Assembly: GCF_022539255.1 (NCBI RefSeq)
Contig: NZ_JAKZBV010000001.1
Span: forward strand, 2,728,001-2,792,000
Source of the DNA: Sinomonas terrae
GTDB taxonomy: Bacteria; Actinomycetota; Actinomycetes; Actinomycetales; Micrococcaceae
Direction of reading: 5' to 3'
DNA: 64,000 bases
Under the pieces are notes generated by a model that saw nothing but the letters and a program-made list of their open reading frames with translations, did not search any database and was not told where the DNA came from. Each line of letters begins with the position of its first letter. Within the stretch, counting starts at the first letter, position 1. Shown here in pieces: positions 15,205 through 23,826 of the stretch. A program made the position numbers and the translations under genes.

Positions 15205-17034
15205 CTACCGCCCCACGGCGTAGCCGGTCATGCCACGGGGGTTGGCGCCCGCCCGAAGCAGGCCAGTTTCGGGATCTCTGGAGACTGCGCACAGGCGCCC
15301 GATCTGCCAGTTCCCTGTGACGCCGACACGATGGCCGCGGGCCCGAAGCCCGTCGATGACCTCCTGCCCGATCCTGCCTTCGGCGAGCGCGACGCCCGGT
15401 TGGGCCTCATGCGGATAGAAGCTCGATGGCAGGTGGACCGAGTGGAAGGCTGGCGCTTCGATGGCTTCCTGCAGTCCCGCGCCCGTTAGCGCAATGTCGA
15501 AGAAGAAGTGCGGTTGCCATTGATCCTGCTGGTCCCCTCCCGGCGAACCGAACGCGAGCACGGCCTCTCCCCCTCGCGTGGCGAGGGAAGGAGAGAGCGT
15601 GGTGCGAGGACGGCGGCCTGGTGCCAGGGTGTTCGGCAGACCCTCCTCGAGCCACGCCATCTGGAGCCGGGTGCCGAGGGGGAAGCCGAGCTCCGGGATG
15701 ACGGGAGAGCTGGAGAGCCAGCCGCCGCTCGGCGTCGCCGACACCATCATTCCCCAGCGGTCGACGACGTCGAGATGGACGGTGTCGGTCCGCGCCCTCC
15801 CCTCGGCGTCCGGAAGCGCATTGGCCTCGAGCAGCGCCCGAACCGCGTTCGGCTCGCCCAGCCCGTTCACACCTGCAGCCTCGAACTCTCCGCGGACGGT
15901 CAGATCAGGAAGTCGCGGGGCGCGACCGCCCGGCGAGCCCGGCCTGACCTCAAGCGATGCCGTTTCCCCGATCAGACGCGCCCGTTCCGCGCCGTAGCTC
16001 GGCGAGAGCAGCTCCTCGGCCGGAACATCCGGCGAGTCCCCGTACCAGGCGTCGCGGTCGGCGAGCGCGAGCTTGGTCGCCTCGAGGACGGCGTGGGTGA
16101 AGCCCGCGCTTCCCGGGGCGAGACGGCCTTCCCCAAATCCCGGAACAGCATCGAGGATCCTGAGCTGCTGGAGGAATGCCGGCCCTTGACTCCAGAATCC
16201 GCACTTGTGGACGGTCCACCCGCGGAAATCGACGGACACGGTGTCCTCGTAATGGGGCCGCCACGCGGCGAGGTCCCTTGAGGTGAGCAGGCCCGAATGG
16301 TCTGTGCCGCTCGAATCCCGGTGCGGCGTACGGCAGAAGGCATCAATTGCCGCCCCGACGAACCCTTCAGTCCATTCACGGACGACGGCGGCCAGCGCCT
16401 CTCGTCGTCCGGCGCCCCTCGCAGAGGCACTCGCCTCAGCTTCGATGAGGCCGCGCCACGTCGCGGCGAGGGCGGGGTTCTTCAGGAGGCTTCCGACCGG
16501 ATGCGGCTGCCCCCCGGGCGCATATAGCGCTCCGGAGCTTGGCCAGTGACGGACGAAGTGCGGTGCCATCCGCTCCAGCACAGCAGCCAGCCGCGCCGTG
16601 ACGGGCACCCCGTGCTCGGCGACCCTCAGTGCCGCCTCGACAACCTCGGCGAACTTGAGCGTTCCATGGTCTGCAAGGAGCGTGAGCCACCCCAGAGTCG
16701 CACCCGGGATCGCCGCGGCGAGCAGGCCCGTTCCGGGCACCTGGTCGAGGCCGAGCTTCCGGAAGGCGGCGACACTGGCTCTTTCCGGTGCTGGCCCCTG
16801 AGCGCAGAGGACGCGGGGCTGGGAGCCCGGCTTGGCGAAGATGAGGGTCAGATCCCCACCCGGCCCGTTCTGCTGGGGCTCCGCCGCCTGGAGCGCGAGG
16901 CCCCCGGCGACGGCGGCGTCGACAGCGTTGCCGCCTCGCTCGAGCATCGCCATGGCCGCCTGCGCACCGATCCAGTGGGTTGCCGAGACCATGCCGAATG
17001 TGCCGGCGAGCTCGGGCCGCGTCGTGAACACCAT
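15205..17034 (-). CDS. Gamma-glutamyltransferase family protein
   Basis: 609 residues, close to the usual length. The N-terminus GGNAVDAAVAGGLAL and GPGGDLTLIF are classic for the family; autocleavage before the nucleophilic threonine would occur at RTDTVHLDVVD (Thr418), giving large and small subunits. GSPGGDQQDQWQPH near the C-terminus is the usual glycine-rich loop. There is no clear signal peptide, unlike the periplasmic E. coli enzyme, so a cytoplasmic hydrolase or a cephalosporin-acylase-like role is possible. It is convergent with the PASTA gene, with 5 nt between the stops. Confidence 0.9.
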   Translation of the reverse strand: MVFTTRPELAGTFGMVSATHWIGAQAAMAMLERGGNAVDAAVAGGLALQAAEPQQNGPGGDLTLIFAKPGSQPRVLCAQGPAPERASVAAFRKLGLDQVPGTGLLAAAIPGATLGWLTLLADHGTLKFAEVVEAALRVAEHGVPVTARLAAVLERMAPHFVRHWPSSGALYAPGGQPHPVGSLLKNPALAATWRGLIEAEASASARGAGRREALAAVVREWTEGFVGAAIDAFCRTPHRDSSGTDHSGLLTSRDLAAWRPHYEDTVSVDFRGWTVHKCGFWSQGPAFLQQLRILDAVPGFGEGRLAPGSAGFTHAVLEATKLALADRDAWYGDSPDVPAEELLSPSYGAERARLIGETASLEVRPGSPGGRAPRLPDLTVRGEFEAAGVNGLGEPNAVRALLEANALPDAEGRARTDTVHLDVVDRWGMMVSATPSGGWLSSSPVIPELGFPLGTRLQMAWLEEGLPNTLAPGRRPRTTLSPSLATRGGEAVLAFGSPGGDQQDQWQPHFFFDIALTGAGLQEAIEAPAFHSVHLPSSFYPHEAQPGVALAEGRIGQEVIDGLRARGHRVGVTGNWQIGRLCAVSRDPETGLLRAGANPRGMTGYAVGR

Positions 17035-17071
17035 GGATCCACGCTATGCCCCCGCGCCTGCCAGCCGGCAT

Positions 17072-17614
17072 CTACCACGCGTGGGGTGCAGGACGTCGCG
17101 TGCTGGGGAGGGCATTCTCCTCGCGCCAGCGGTGAAGGAACTCAGGCAGAACGAGGTCCACGGGCGGATGACCGACCTCGGCGAAGATCTCCTCGTTGGT
17201 CACCGGCTGGCCAGCGTGGACGAGGCGCGTGGCGATGTAGGCCCGCGCGTAAACCTCACCGCCGGCCACCATGCGCTGCTCAAAATAGAAGGCCCGCTCG
17301 TCTACCCCGATGACGCGGGTTTCGATCGTGTAGGCCTGCCAGAGGGTCAGGGACTTGCGGAAGGTGATTGTCTCTAGGTTGACGACCGGACTCCAGCCCT
17401 TGGCTCGCATCTTCGCCCAGGCTCCCGACCGCACCATGAGGTCGAATCGGCCGAGGTCCATGAGGGAGAAGTACATACCGTTGTTGACATGCATGGCGAT
17501 GTCGATGTCGGTGGGGAGGACCCGAAGAGGCATGCTCGACGTTCCCCAGAGGCTGAGGGGCGCACGACGACGGGACGTGACCAGCAGCATGAGGGTCCGG
17601 AGGAGGAGGTGCAT
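17072..17614 (-). CDS. Acyl-CoA thioesterase (hotdog fold)
   Basis: 180 residues. The active-site region TDIDIAMHVNNGMYFSLMDL (about 35-54) is the signature of 4-hydroxybenzoyl-CoA-thioesterase-like hotdog proteins, followed by NLETITFRKSL and an acidic-residue strand. It would hydrolyse acyl-CoA esters in the cytoplasm. It diverges from the gntR-prp cluster; the first TGTATACA site lies in its promoter region (17660-17667), so it may be regulated with propionate metabolism. Confidence 0.85.
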   Translation of the reverse strand: MHLLLRTLMLLVTSRRRAPLSLWGTSSMPLRVLPTDIDIAMHVNNGMYFSLMDLGRFDLMVRSGAWAKMRAKGWSPVVNLETITFRKSLTLWQAYTIETRVIGVDERAFYFEQRMVAGGEVYARAYIATRLVHAGQPVTNEEIFAEVGHPPVDLVLPEFLHRWREENALPSTRRPAPHAW

Positions 17615-17659
17615 GGGAATACATTACCGGTGGGTAACCCCTGTCGCAGCAAAGCTTTC

Positions 17660-17730
17660 TGTATACACAATATGGGGCATCTGCGATGTCCTGCGCTTGC
17701 AGACGAGGAGTCCCCGTGGGAATGTATACA
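17660..17730. promoter_or_regulatory. Two TGTATACA sites in the thioesterase/gntR divergent promoter
   Basis: TGTATACA occurs at 17660-17667 and 17723-17730, exactly 63 bp apart (about six helical turns). The second ends 2 nt before the proposed GTG of the GntR gene. Palindromic TGTATACA-like sites fit the FadR/FCD group of GntR regulators. Autoregulation and control of prpDBC is inferred. Confidence 0.65.
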
Positions 17731-17732
17731 TC

Positions 17733-18386
17733 GTGAAGGCCAGCGACCGCGCGTATGCGACGCTCCGCGACGACATCGTGGAGTGGCGTCTTGCGCCCGG
17801 GGCTCTGTTGGCCGAGGTGGAGCAGTCGGCGCGGCTGGGCGTTTCCCGGACTCCCCTGCGCGAGGCCCTCGCCAGGCTCACGGCGGACGGGCTGGCTACC
17901 GCCCAGCGGGGTCGCGGCGTCGTCGTCAGCGAACTCTCGCTCCACCAGCTTGGGGAGCTGTTCGAGCTGCGGGAGGCCTTGGAGTGCAAGGCCGCGGCGC
18001 TGGCCGCCCAGCGCGGGGAGCCCGCGGGCTTCGCCGATCTGCGGGGACGCTTCGCGCAGGCGCCGACGCTTCTGACGGACGACGATCCGCAGCGGCAGGC
18101 GTACTACGCGCTTGCCGCCGACTTGGATGCGGCCATCGACGAGGCGATCGCCAACTCGTACCTGTCCCAGGCTCTCGGAGGCCTTCGAGTGCACCTCGCC
18201 CGGGTGCGCCGATTGGCGAAGGACGACGCCGCGAGGCTGCGGCAGGCCGCCGTCGAGCACGCGACGATCGCCGGCGCTATCGCCGACCGGAACGCTCCCC
18301 TGGCCTCTGCCGCCACCGCCGTTCACCTGAGCAACAGCCTGACCCACATCCGAAGGAACTATCCGAAAGAGGCCGCCCATGGTTGA
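17733..18386 (+). CDS. GntR family regulator (FadR/FCD subfamily) of the prp cluster
   Basis: 217 residues from GTG 17733; upstream in-frame sequence shows no ribosome binding site, and the start is uncertain by some codons. The winged helix contains SARLGVSRTPLREALARLTA and GLATAQRGRGVVVSEL, typical of GntR. The C-terminal FCD domain starts at LGELFELREALECKAAALAA and contains the metal-binding region around DLDAAIDEAI and EHATIAGAI. It overlaps prpD by 8 nt, so it surely regulates the 2-methylcitrate genes; the ligand may be methylcitrate or methylisocitrate. That assignment is from context. Confidence 0.85.
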   Translation: MKASDRAYATLRDDIVEWRLAPGALLAEVEQSARLGVSRTPLREALARLTADGLATAQRGRGVVVSELSLHQLGELFELREALECKAAALAAQRGEPAGFADLRGRFAQAPTLLTDDDPQRQAYYALAADLDAAIDEAIANSYLSQALGGLRVHLARVRRLAKDDAARLRQAAVEHATIAGAIADRNAPLASAATAVHLSNSLTHIRRNYPKEAAHG

Positions 18387-19899
18387 GCTGCACCACGTCC
18401 GCGTGTACCGGAGCGAGGAGAACCTGCCCCGGGAGGGGCAGCTGGCGCACAGGATCGCCGAGGTCGCCGCCGACCCGGTCGAGGTCGCCCCCAAGGTCGC
18501 CGAGATGGTGATCAACAGGATCATCGACAACGCGTCGGTCGCGATCGCTTCCCTCAACCGCGGACCCATTGTCGCCGCCCGCGCCCAGGCCCTCGCCCAC
18601 GCGCCCTCGACCGGGGGCCGCGGCGCACTCCTGTACGGGATCGGCAAACGCGTCTCCCCCGAGTGGGCGGCGTGGGCCAACGGGGTCGCCGTGCGGGAGC
18701 TGGACTACCACGACACGTTCCTGGCCGCGGAGTACTCCCACCCGGGCGACAACATCCCGCCGATCCTGGCCGTGGGCCAGCACGTCGGCTCCACGGGGCA
18801 CGACCTGATCCGGGGCATCGCGACCGGGTACGAGGTCCAGGTCGACCTGGCCAAGGCCATCAGCCTGCACAAGCACAAGATTGACCACGTCGCCCATCTG
18901 GGTCCCTCGGCCGCGGCCGGGATCGGGACCCTGCTGGGCCTCGACGTGGAGACCATCTTCCAGGCAATCGGGCAGGCCCTGCACACCACGACCGCGACCC
19001 GGCAGTCGCGCAAGGGCGAGATCTCCACGTGGAAGGCCCACGCCCCCGCCTTCGCCGGGAAGATGGCCGTCGAGGCCGTGGACCGGGCGATGCGCGGGCA
19101 GACCTCCCCCGTGCCGATCTACGAGGGCGAGGACGGGGTCATCGCCTGGCTTCTCGACGGCCCGGACGCCGCGTACGAGGTCCCCCTCCCCGCACCAGGG
19201 GAGGCCAAGCGCGCCATCCTGGACACGTACACCAAGGAGCACTCGGCCGAGTACCAGGCCCAGGCCTGGATCGACCTGGCACGCAAGCTCCACCGCGAGC
19301 ACCCCGAGGCGATCGATCCGGCCCACGTCAAGAGCATCCTGATCCGGACCAGCCACCACACCCACTACGTGATCGGCTCCGGGGCGAACGACCCGCAGAA
19401 GTACGACCCCACAGCCTCCAGGGAGACCCTGGACCACTCGATTCCGTACATCTTCGCCGTGGCCCTCCAGGACGGGGCGTGGCACCACGTGGACTCCTAC
19501 GCTCCGGAGCGGGCCGGCCGCCCGGACACCGTGGAACTCTGGCGCAAGGTCACCACCGAGGAGGACCCCGAGTGGACCCGCCGCTACCACTCCCTGGACA
19601 TCAGCGAGAAGGCGTTCGGCGGCTCCGTCACCATCACCCTCACCGACGGGACGGTGATCGAGGACCAGATCGCGGTCGCCGACGCCCACCCGCTCGGCGC
19701 CCGCCCCTTCGGCCGCGAGCAGTACATCGCCAAATTCCGCACCCTCGCCGCCGACACGATCGCCCCCGAGGAGATCGACAGGTTCCTGGACACCGTCCAG
19801 CGCCTGCCCGAGCTCGGGCCCGGGGAGCTCGATGCGCTGAACATCCTGGCCAAAGACGGGGTCATCGACCTCGCCGCCGGGCCCCGCGGCCTCTTCTAA
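18379..19899 (+). CDS. prpD: 2-methylcitrate dehydratase
   Basis: 506 residues, the normal length for PrpD of the MmgE/PrpD family. Recognisable blocks are LDYHDTFLAAEYSHPGDNIP (about 110-129), which contributes active-site residues, and KGEISTWKAHAPAFAGKMA. It dehydrates 2-methylcitrate to 2-methyl-cis-aconitate in propionyl-CoA breakdown. It begins inside the regulator gene (8-nt overlap) and is followed by prpB after 13 nt. Its codon use is extremely GC-rich, like the first three quarters of prpB. Confidence 0.95.
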   Translation: MVELHHVRVYRSEENLPREGQLAHRIAEVAADPVEVAPKVAEMVINRIIDNASVAIASLNRGPIVAARAQALAHAPSTGGRGALLYGIGKRVSPEWAAWANGVAVRELDYHDTFLAAEYSHPGDNIPPILAVGQHVGSTGHDLIRGIATGYEVQVDLAKAISLHKHKIDHVAHLGPSAAAGIGTLLGLDVETIFQAIGQALHTTTATRQSRKGEISTWKAHAPAFAGKMAVEAVDRAMRGQTSPVPIYEGEDGVIAWLLDGPDAAYEVPLPAPGEAKRAILDTYTKEHSAEYQAQAWIDLARKLHREHPEAIDPAHVKSILIRTSHHTHYVIGSGANDPQKYDPTASRETLDHSIPYIFAVALQDGAWHHVDSYAPERAGRPDTVELWRKVTTEEDPEWTRRYHSLDISEKAFGGSVTITLTDGTVIEDQIAVADAHPLGARPFGREQYIAKFRTLAADTIAPEEIDRFLDTVQRLPELGPGELDALNILAKDGVIDLAAGPRGLF

Positions 19900-19912
19900 G
19901 GACGGTTCTAAG

Positions 19913-20830
19913 ATGCTGTATTCCAAGACCACCCCCGAGCAGAAGCGCCTCGCCCTCCGGCAGGGTCTGGCCTCCGGGCGGCTCCAGCAGTTCCCCGGCG
20001 CGTTCAACCCGCTCTCCGCCCGCCTGATCCAGGAGAAGGGCTTCCCCGGGGTCTACATCTCCGGCGCCGTGCTCGCCAACGACCTCGGCCTGCCCGACAT
20101 CGGCCTGACCACCCTGACCGAGGTCGCCACGAGGGCCGGACAAATCGCCCGCATGACCGACCTGCCCGCCATCGTCGATGCCGACACCGGCTTCGGCGAG
20201 CCCATGAACGTGGCCCGCACCGTCCAGGAGCTCGAGAACGCAGGCCTGGCCGGGTGCCACATCGAAGACCAGATCAACCCCAAGCGCTGCGGGCACCTCG
20301 ACGGCAAGGCCGTCGTCGACCTCGACACGGCGCTCAAGCGCATCCGGGCCGCCGCCGACGCCCGCCGCGACCCCAACTTCCTCATCATGGCCCGCACCGA
20401 CATCCGCGCCACCGAGCCCGGCACGGGTGGGCTCGAAGCCGCGGCCGACCGCGCCCGGGCCCTTGTCGACGCCGGTGCCGACGCGATCTTCCCCGAGGCG
20501 ATGGGGACCCTCGAGGAGTTCAAGGCGATCCGCGACGCCGTCGACGTCCCCGTCCTGGCCAATATGACCGAATTCGGCAAGAGTCGCCTCTTCACCGCCG
20601 CCGAACTCGAAGCCGTCGGCATCAACCTCGTCATCTACCCTGTGACTCTTTTGAGGATTGCCATGGGCGCTGCAGAACGTACGCTGGAAGCAATTGCTGC
20701 GCACGGCACTCAGGAGGCCCAGGTCGAGGAGATGCTGACTCGTTCCCGCCTCTATGAGCTAGTCGACTACGAGGCGTATAACCGCTTCGATACGAGTGTG
20801 TTCAACTTTCAGGTTCCCGGCCGATACTGA
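19913..20830 (+). CDS. prpB: 2-methylisocitrate lyase
   Basis: 305 residues. The active-site loop KRCGHLDGK carries the catalytic cysteine (Cys126), and DADTGFGEP and the MARTDIRA strand are metal- and substrate-binding. It splits 2-methylisocitrate into pyruvate and succinate. It lies between prpD and prpC. From about 20640 (VTLLRIAMG onward) the codon usage becomes noticeably less GC-rich, with T- and A-ending codons, although the protein sequence is normal for the family. A recombination junction in the gene would explain this. Confidence 0.95.
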   Translation: MLYSKTTPEQKRLALRQGLASGRLQQFPGAFNPLSARLIQEKGFPGVYISGAVLANDLGLPDIGLTTLTEVATRAGQIARMTDLPAIVDADTGFGEPMNVARTVQELENAGLAGCHIEDQINPKRCGHLDGKAVVDLDTALKRIRAAADARRDPNFLIMARTDIRATEPGTGGLEAAADRARALVDAGADAIFPEAMGTLEEFKAIRDAVDVPVLANMTEFGKSRLFTAAELEAVGINLVIYPVTLLRIAMGAAERTLEAIAAHGTQEAQVEEMLTRSRLYELVDYEAYNRFDTSVFNFQVPGRY

Positions 20831-20864
20831 AGCCCTGGGGCAGCACCAACGAAGGAGCCCTGCC

Positions 20865-22016
20865 ATGACGCAGCAATCAAACACTGACGAGATCAAGAAG
20901 GGCCTCGCCGGGGTGGTGGTCGACTTCACGGCCATCTCCAAGGTGAACCCCGATACGAACTCCCTCCTCTACCACGGCTACCCCGTCCAGGAGCTCGCAG
21001 CCCGCTGCACGATGGAGGAGGTCGCCTGGCTCATCTGGAACGGCGAGCTCCCCAGCCACGACCAGCTGCTCGCGTTCGAGCGGCAGGAGCGTGCCGGCCG
21101 CGCGTTGGACCCCGTCGTCAAGCGCGTCATCGACGAGCTGCCGACGACGTGCCACCCCATGGACGTCTGCCGCACCGCCGCCTCGGTCCTCGGCGCCCGC
21201 GACCCGAAGGCCGCGGACTCCTCACGGGAGGCGAACCTCGCAAAGGCCCTGGCCCTGTTCGCGGCGATGCCCGCCGTCGTCGCCTACGACCAGCGCCGTA
21301 GGCGCGGCGAAGAGCTGGTCGAGCCGCGCGAGGATTTGGGCTACTCGGCGAACTTCCTGTGGATGACCTTCGGCGTCGAGGCTGCCCCAGAGGTGGTCAG
21401 GGCCTTCGAGGTCTCGATGATCCTCTACGCCGAGCACTCCTTCAACGCCTCCACCTTCACAGCAAGAGTCGTCACCTCGACTCTGGCCGACCTGCACTCG
21501 GCCGTCACCGCCGCGATCGGCGCGCTCAAGGGACCGCTCCACGGCGGGGCCAACGAGGCCGTCATGGAGACGTTCGAGGAGATCGGCATCAACCCCGACG
21601 AGTCCCACGAGGACGCCAAGGCCCGCGCCAAGGCCTGGATGGACAACGCCCTCGCGGCCAAGAAGAAGGTCATGGGCTTCGGGCACCGCGTCTACAAGCA
21701 CGGCGATTCCCGCGTCCCCACCATGAAGGCGGCCCTCGACGACCTCATCACCTACTACGGCCGCCCCGAGATCCTCGGCCTCTACGACGGACTCGAACAG
21801 TCCATGGACGAGGCCAAGGGCATCAAGCCCAACCTCGACTACCCCACCGGCCCCGCCTACCACCTCATCGGCTTCGACATCCCCACCTTCACGCCGCTGT
21901 TCGTCGCCAGCCGGATCGTCGGATGGACGGCCCACATCATGGAACAGCTCGAGAACAACTCCCTGATCCGCCCTCTCAGCGCCTACAACGGCCCCGACGA
22001 ACGCCACCTCGACTGA
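20865..22016 (+). CDS. prpC: 2-methylcitrate synthase / citrate synthase
   Basis: 383 residues from ATG 20865, which has a GAAGGAGC site 8 nt upstream. Catalytic histidines lie in HGGANEAV (His226) and GFGHRVYK (His274), with the aspartate-bearing block GFDIPTFTPLFVASR. The short length and clustering with prpD and prpB mark it as methylcitrate synthase, condensing propionyl-CoA with oxaloacetate. It is convergent with the GH15 gene, with 6 nt between the stops. Confidence 0.95.
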   Translation: MTQQSNTDEIKKGLAGVVVDFTAISKVNPDTNSLLYHGYPVQELAARCTMEEVAWLIWNGELPSHDQLLAFERQERAGRALDPVVKRVIDELPTTCHPMDVCRTAASVLGARDPKAADSSREANLAKALALFAAMPAVVAYDQRRRRGEELVEPREDLGYSANFLWMTFGVEAAPEVVRAFEVSMILYAEHSFNASTFTARVVTSTLADLHSAVTAAIGALKGPLHGGANEAVMETFEEIGINPDESHEDAKARAKAWMDNALAAKKKVMGFGHRVYKHGDSRVPTMKAALDDLITYYGRPEILGLYDGLEQSMDEAKGIKPNLDYPTGPAYHLIGFDIPTFTPLFVASRIVGWTAHIMEQLENNSLIRPLSAYNGPDERHLD

Positions 22017-22022
22017 ATCTGC

Positions 22023-23825
22023 TCAGCTCTGCCCCTGATGGTGGATAGGGCTGTTGCTATGGTGCCTCAGCCCAGCGTGCAGCTGGGTGGCGGTCGTGAT
22101 GAGCGCGAAGTGGCTGAAGGCCTGGGGTGTGTTTCCGAGCTGGCGCGCGGCCTGCGGGTCCCATTCCTCGCTCAGAAGACCGACGTCGTTGCGGAGCCCG
22201 AGGAGTCGGTGGAAGAGTTCCTCGGCTTCGGGCCCGCGGCCCGCCCCCAGCAAGGCCTCGACAAGCCAGAACGAGCAGGCGACGAAGATGCCCTCGCGGC
22301 CCGGGAGCCCGTCATCGCTCGCCTCTGGCTTGTAGCGGAGGACGAAGCCGTCTTGGGTCAGCTCGCGCTGGATCGCATCGATCGTGCCGAGGACCCGCGG
22401 ATGACGGCGCGGGAGGAACCCGACGCGCGGGATGAGGAGCAGGCTCGCGTCCAGTTCCTTGCTCCCGTACGACTGGACGAACGTGTTGCGTTCGCTGTCG
22501 AACGCCTTCTCCATGACTTCGTCGTGGATCCGATCACGTAGGTCCTCCCATCGGTCGGCTGGCCCCGGGAGGCCGGAGTCGCGGACCGCCTTGACCATCC
22601 GGTCTGCCGCGACCCAGGCCATGACCTTCGAGTGGGTGAAGTGGCGACGCGGCCCTCGCATCTCCCACAGGCCGTTGTCCGGCTGGTCCCAGATCTTCTC
22701 GAGATGCTCCATGATCGCCGTCTGCAGATCCCACGACTCGTCGGGCTGCCCGAGAAGGGAGTTGCGGGTGAGGGCGAGGCCGTCGAGGACCTCGCCCCAT
22801 ACGTCGAGCTGGAACTGCCCTGCTGCGGCGTTGCCGATGCGCACCGGGGCTGAGCCCTCGAATCCCTTCAACCAGCCCAGCTCGGTCTCGGGCAGCCGCC
22901 GCGCGCCATGGAGGGAGTACATGATCTGCAGGTCCGCTGGATCCCCGGCAACCGCCCTCAGCAGCCAGTCACGCCACGCCGCTGCCTCGTCGGTGTACCC
23001 GCCGGCGATGAGCGACTGGAGCGTCCATGTCGCATCGCGGAGCCAGCAGTACCGGTAGTCCCAGTTGCGCGGGCCCCCGATCTGTTCGGGAAGCGACGTG
23101 GTGGCAGCCGCCACGATTCCCCCGGTGGGCATGTAGGTGAGGGCCTTCAACGTGATGAGCGAGCGCTGGACAGCGTCACGGTGGGGTCCCGAAGCCTTGC
23201 TCTTGGACGACCACTCCGTCCAGTAGGAGGTAGTGCCCTCGAGCGCCTCTTCCGGGTCGACGGAGCGGGGGCGCGGCAGATGGCTGGGTGCCCAGGTGAG
23301 GACGAAGGGCACTCGTTCCCCAGCCTTGACGGTGAACTCGCTCACGGTGCTCATATGCTCGCCGTGGACTCTCGTGCTGGTGTCGAGGTAGAGGGCGTCC
23401 GGGCCAGCGACGGCGTGAACCCCCGTGTGATTCCGCCGTACCCACGGGACGATGTGACCGTAATCGAAGCGCATGACGAGCTCTCCGCGCATCTTCACTT
23501 CGCCGCTGAGCCCCTCGACGATCCTGACGACGTCCGCGACCTCGTCGCGTGGGGGCATGAAGTCGATGACGCGGACGGCGCCGCCGTCAAGCTCCCACTC
23601 GGTCTCCAGGACGAGGGTGTCCTCCCGGTACTGCCGTTGGGTGCACTCGCCCCCGCCCTCCGGGGCGAGCAGCCATCGTCCCGCTTTCGGCCCGTCGAGC
23701 AGGTTAGCGAAGCAGGCCGGCGAATCGAAGTTCGGCAGGCAGAGCCAATCGATCGAACCATCGGTGCCCACGAGGGCGGCTGTGTGGAGGTCACCGATGA
23801 TCGCGTAGTCTTCGATCCTGCTCAT
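22023..23825 (-). CDS. Glycoside hydrolase family 15 protein (glucoamylase/trehalase-like), copy 1
   Basis: 600 residues. It has the N-terminal beta-sandwich (IEDYAIIGDLHTAALVGTDG) and an (alpha/alpha)6 barrel with NWDYRYCWLRDATWTLQ. Candidate general acid and base are Glu388 in GLWEMRG and Glu553/Glu554 in LLSEEWDP. There is no signal peptide, so it acts on an internal substrate such as trehalose or maltodextrin; family members invert configuration and release beta-glucose. It starts 1 nt after the glucose dehydrogenase stop and is the third gene of the poxB-like/gdh/GH15 operon. Confidence 0.9.
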   Translation of the reverse strand: MSRIEDYAIIGDLHTAALVGTDGSIDWLCLPNFDSPACFANLLDGPKAGRWLLAPEGGGECTQRQYREDTLVLETEWELDGGAVRVIDFMPPRDEVADVVRIVEGLSGEVKMRGELVMRFDYGHIVPWVRRNHTGVHAVAGPDALYLDTSTRVHGEHMSTVSEFTVKAGERVPFVLTWAPSHLPRPRSVDPEEALEGTTSYWTEWSSKSKASGPHRDAVQRSLITLKALTYMPTGGIVAAATTSLPEQIGGPRNWDYRYCWLRDATWTLQSLIAGGYTDEAAAWRDWLLRAVAGDPADLQIMYSLHGARRLPETELGWLKGFEGSAPVRIGNAAAGQFQLDVWGEVLDGLALTRNSLLGQPDESWDLQTAIMEHLEKIWDQPDNGLWEMRGPRRHFTHSKVMAWVAADRMVKAVRDSGLPGPADRWEDLRDRIHDEVMEKAFDSERNTFVQSYGSKELDASLLLIPRVGFLPRRHPRVLGTIDAIQRELTQDGFVLRYKPEASDDGLPGREGIFVACSFWLVEALLGAGRGPEAEELFHRLLGLRNDVGLLSEEWDPQAARQLGNTPQAFSHFALITTATQLHAGLRHHSNSPIHHQGQS

Positions 23826-23826
23826 C

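Noticed and set aside
17355..17732. N-terminal extension of the GntR regulator
   Set aside because: It is antisense to the thioesterase gene and runs through the TGTATACA operator; the GntR domain begins right after 17733.
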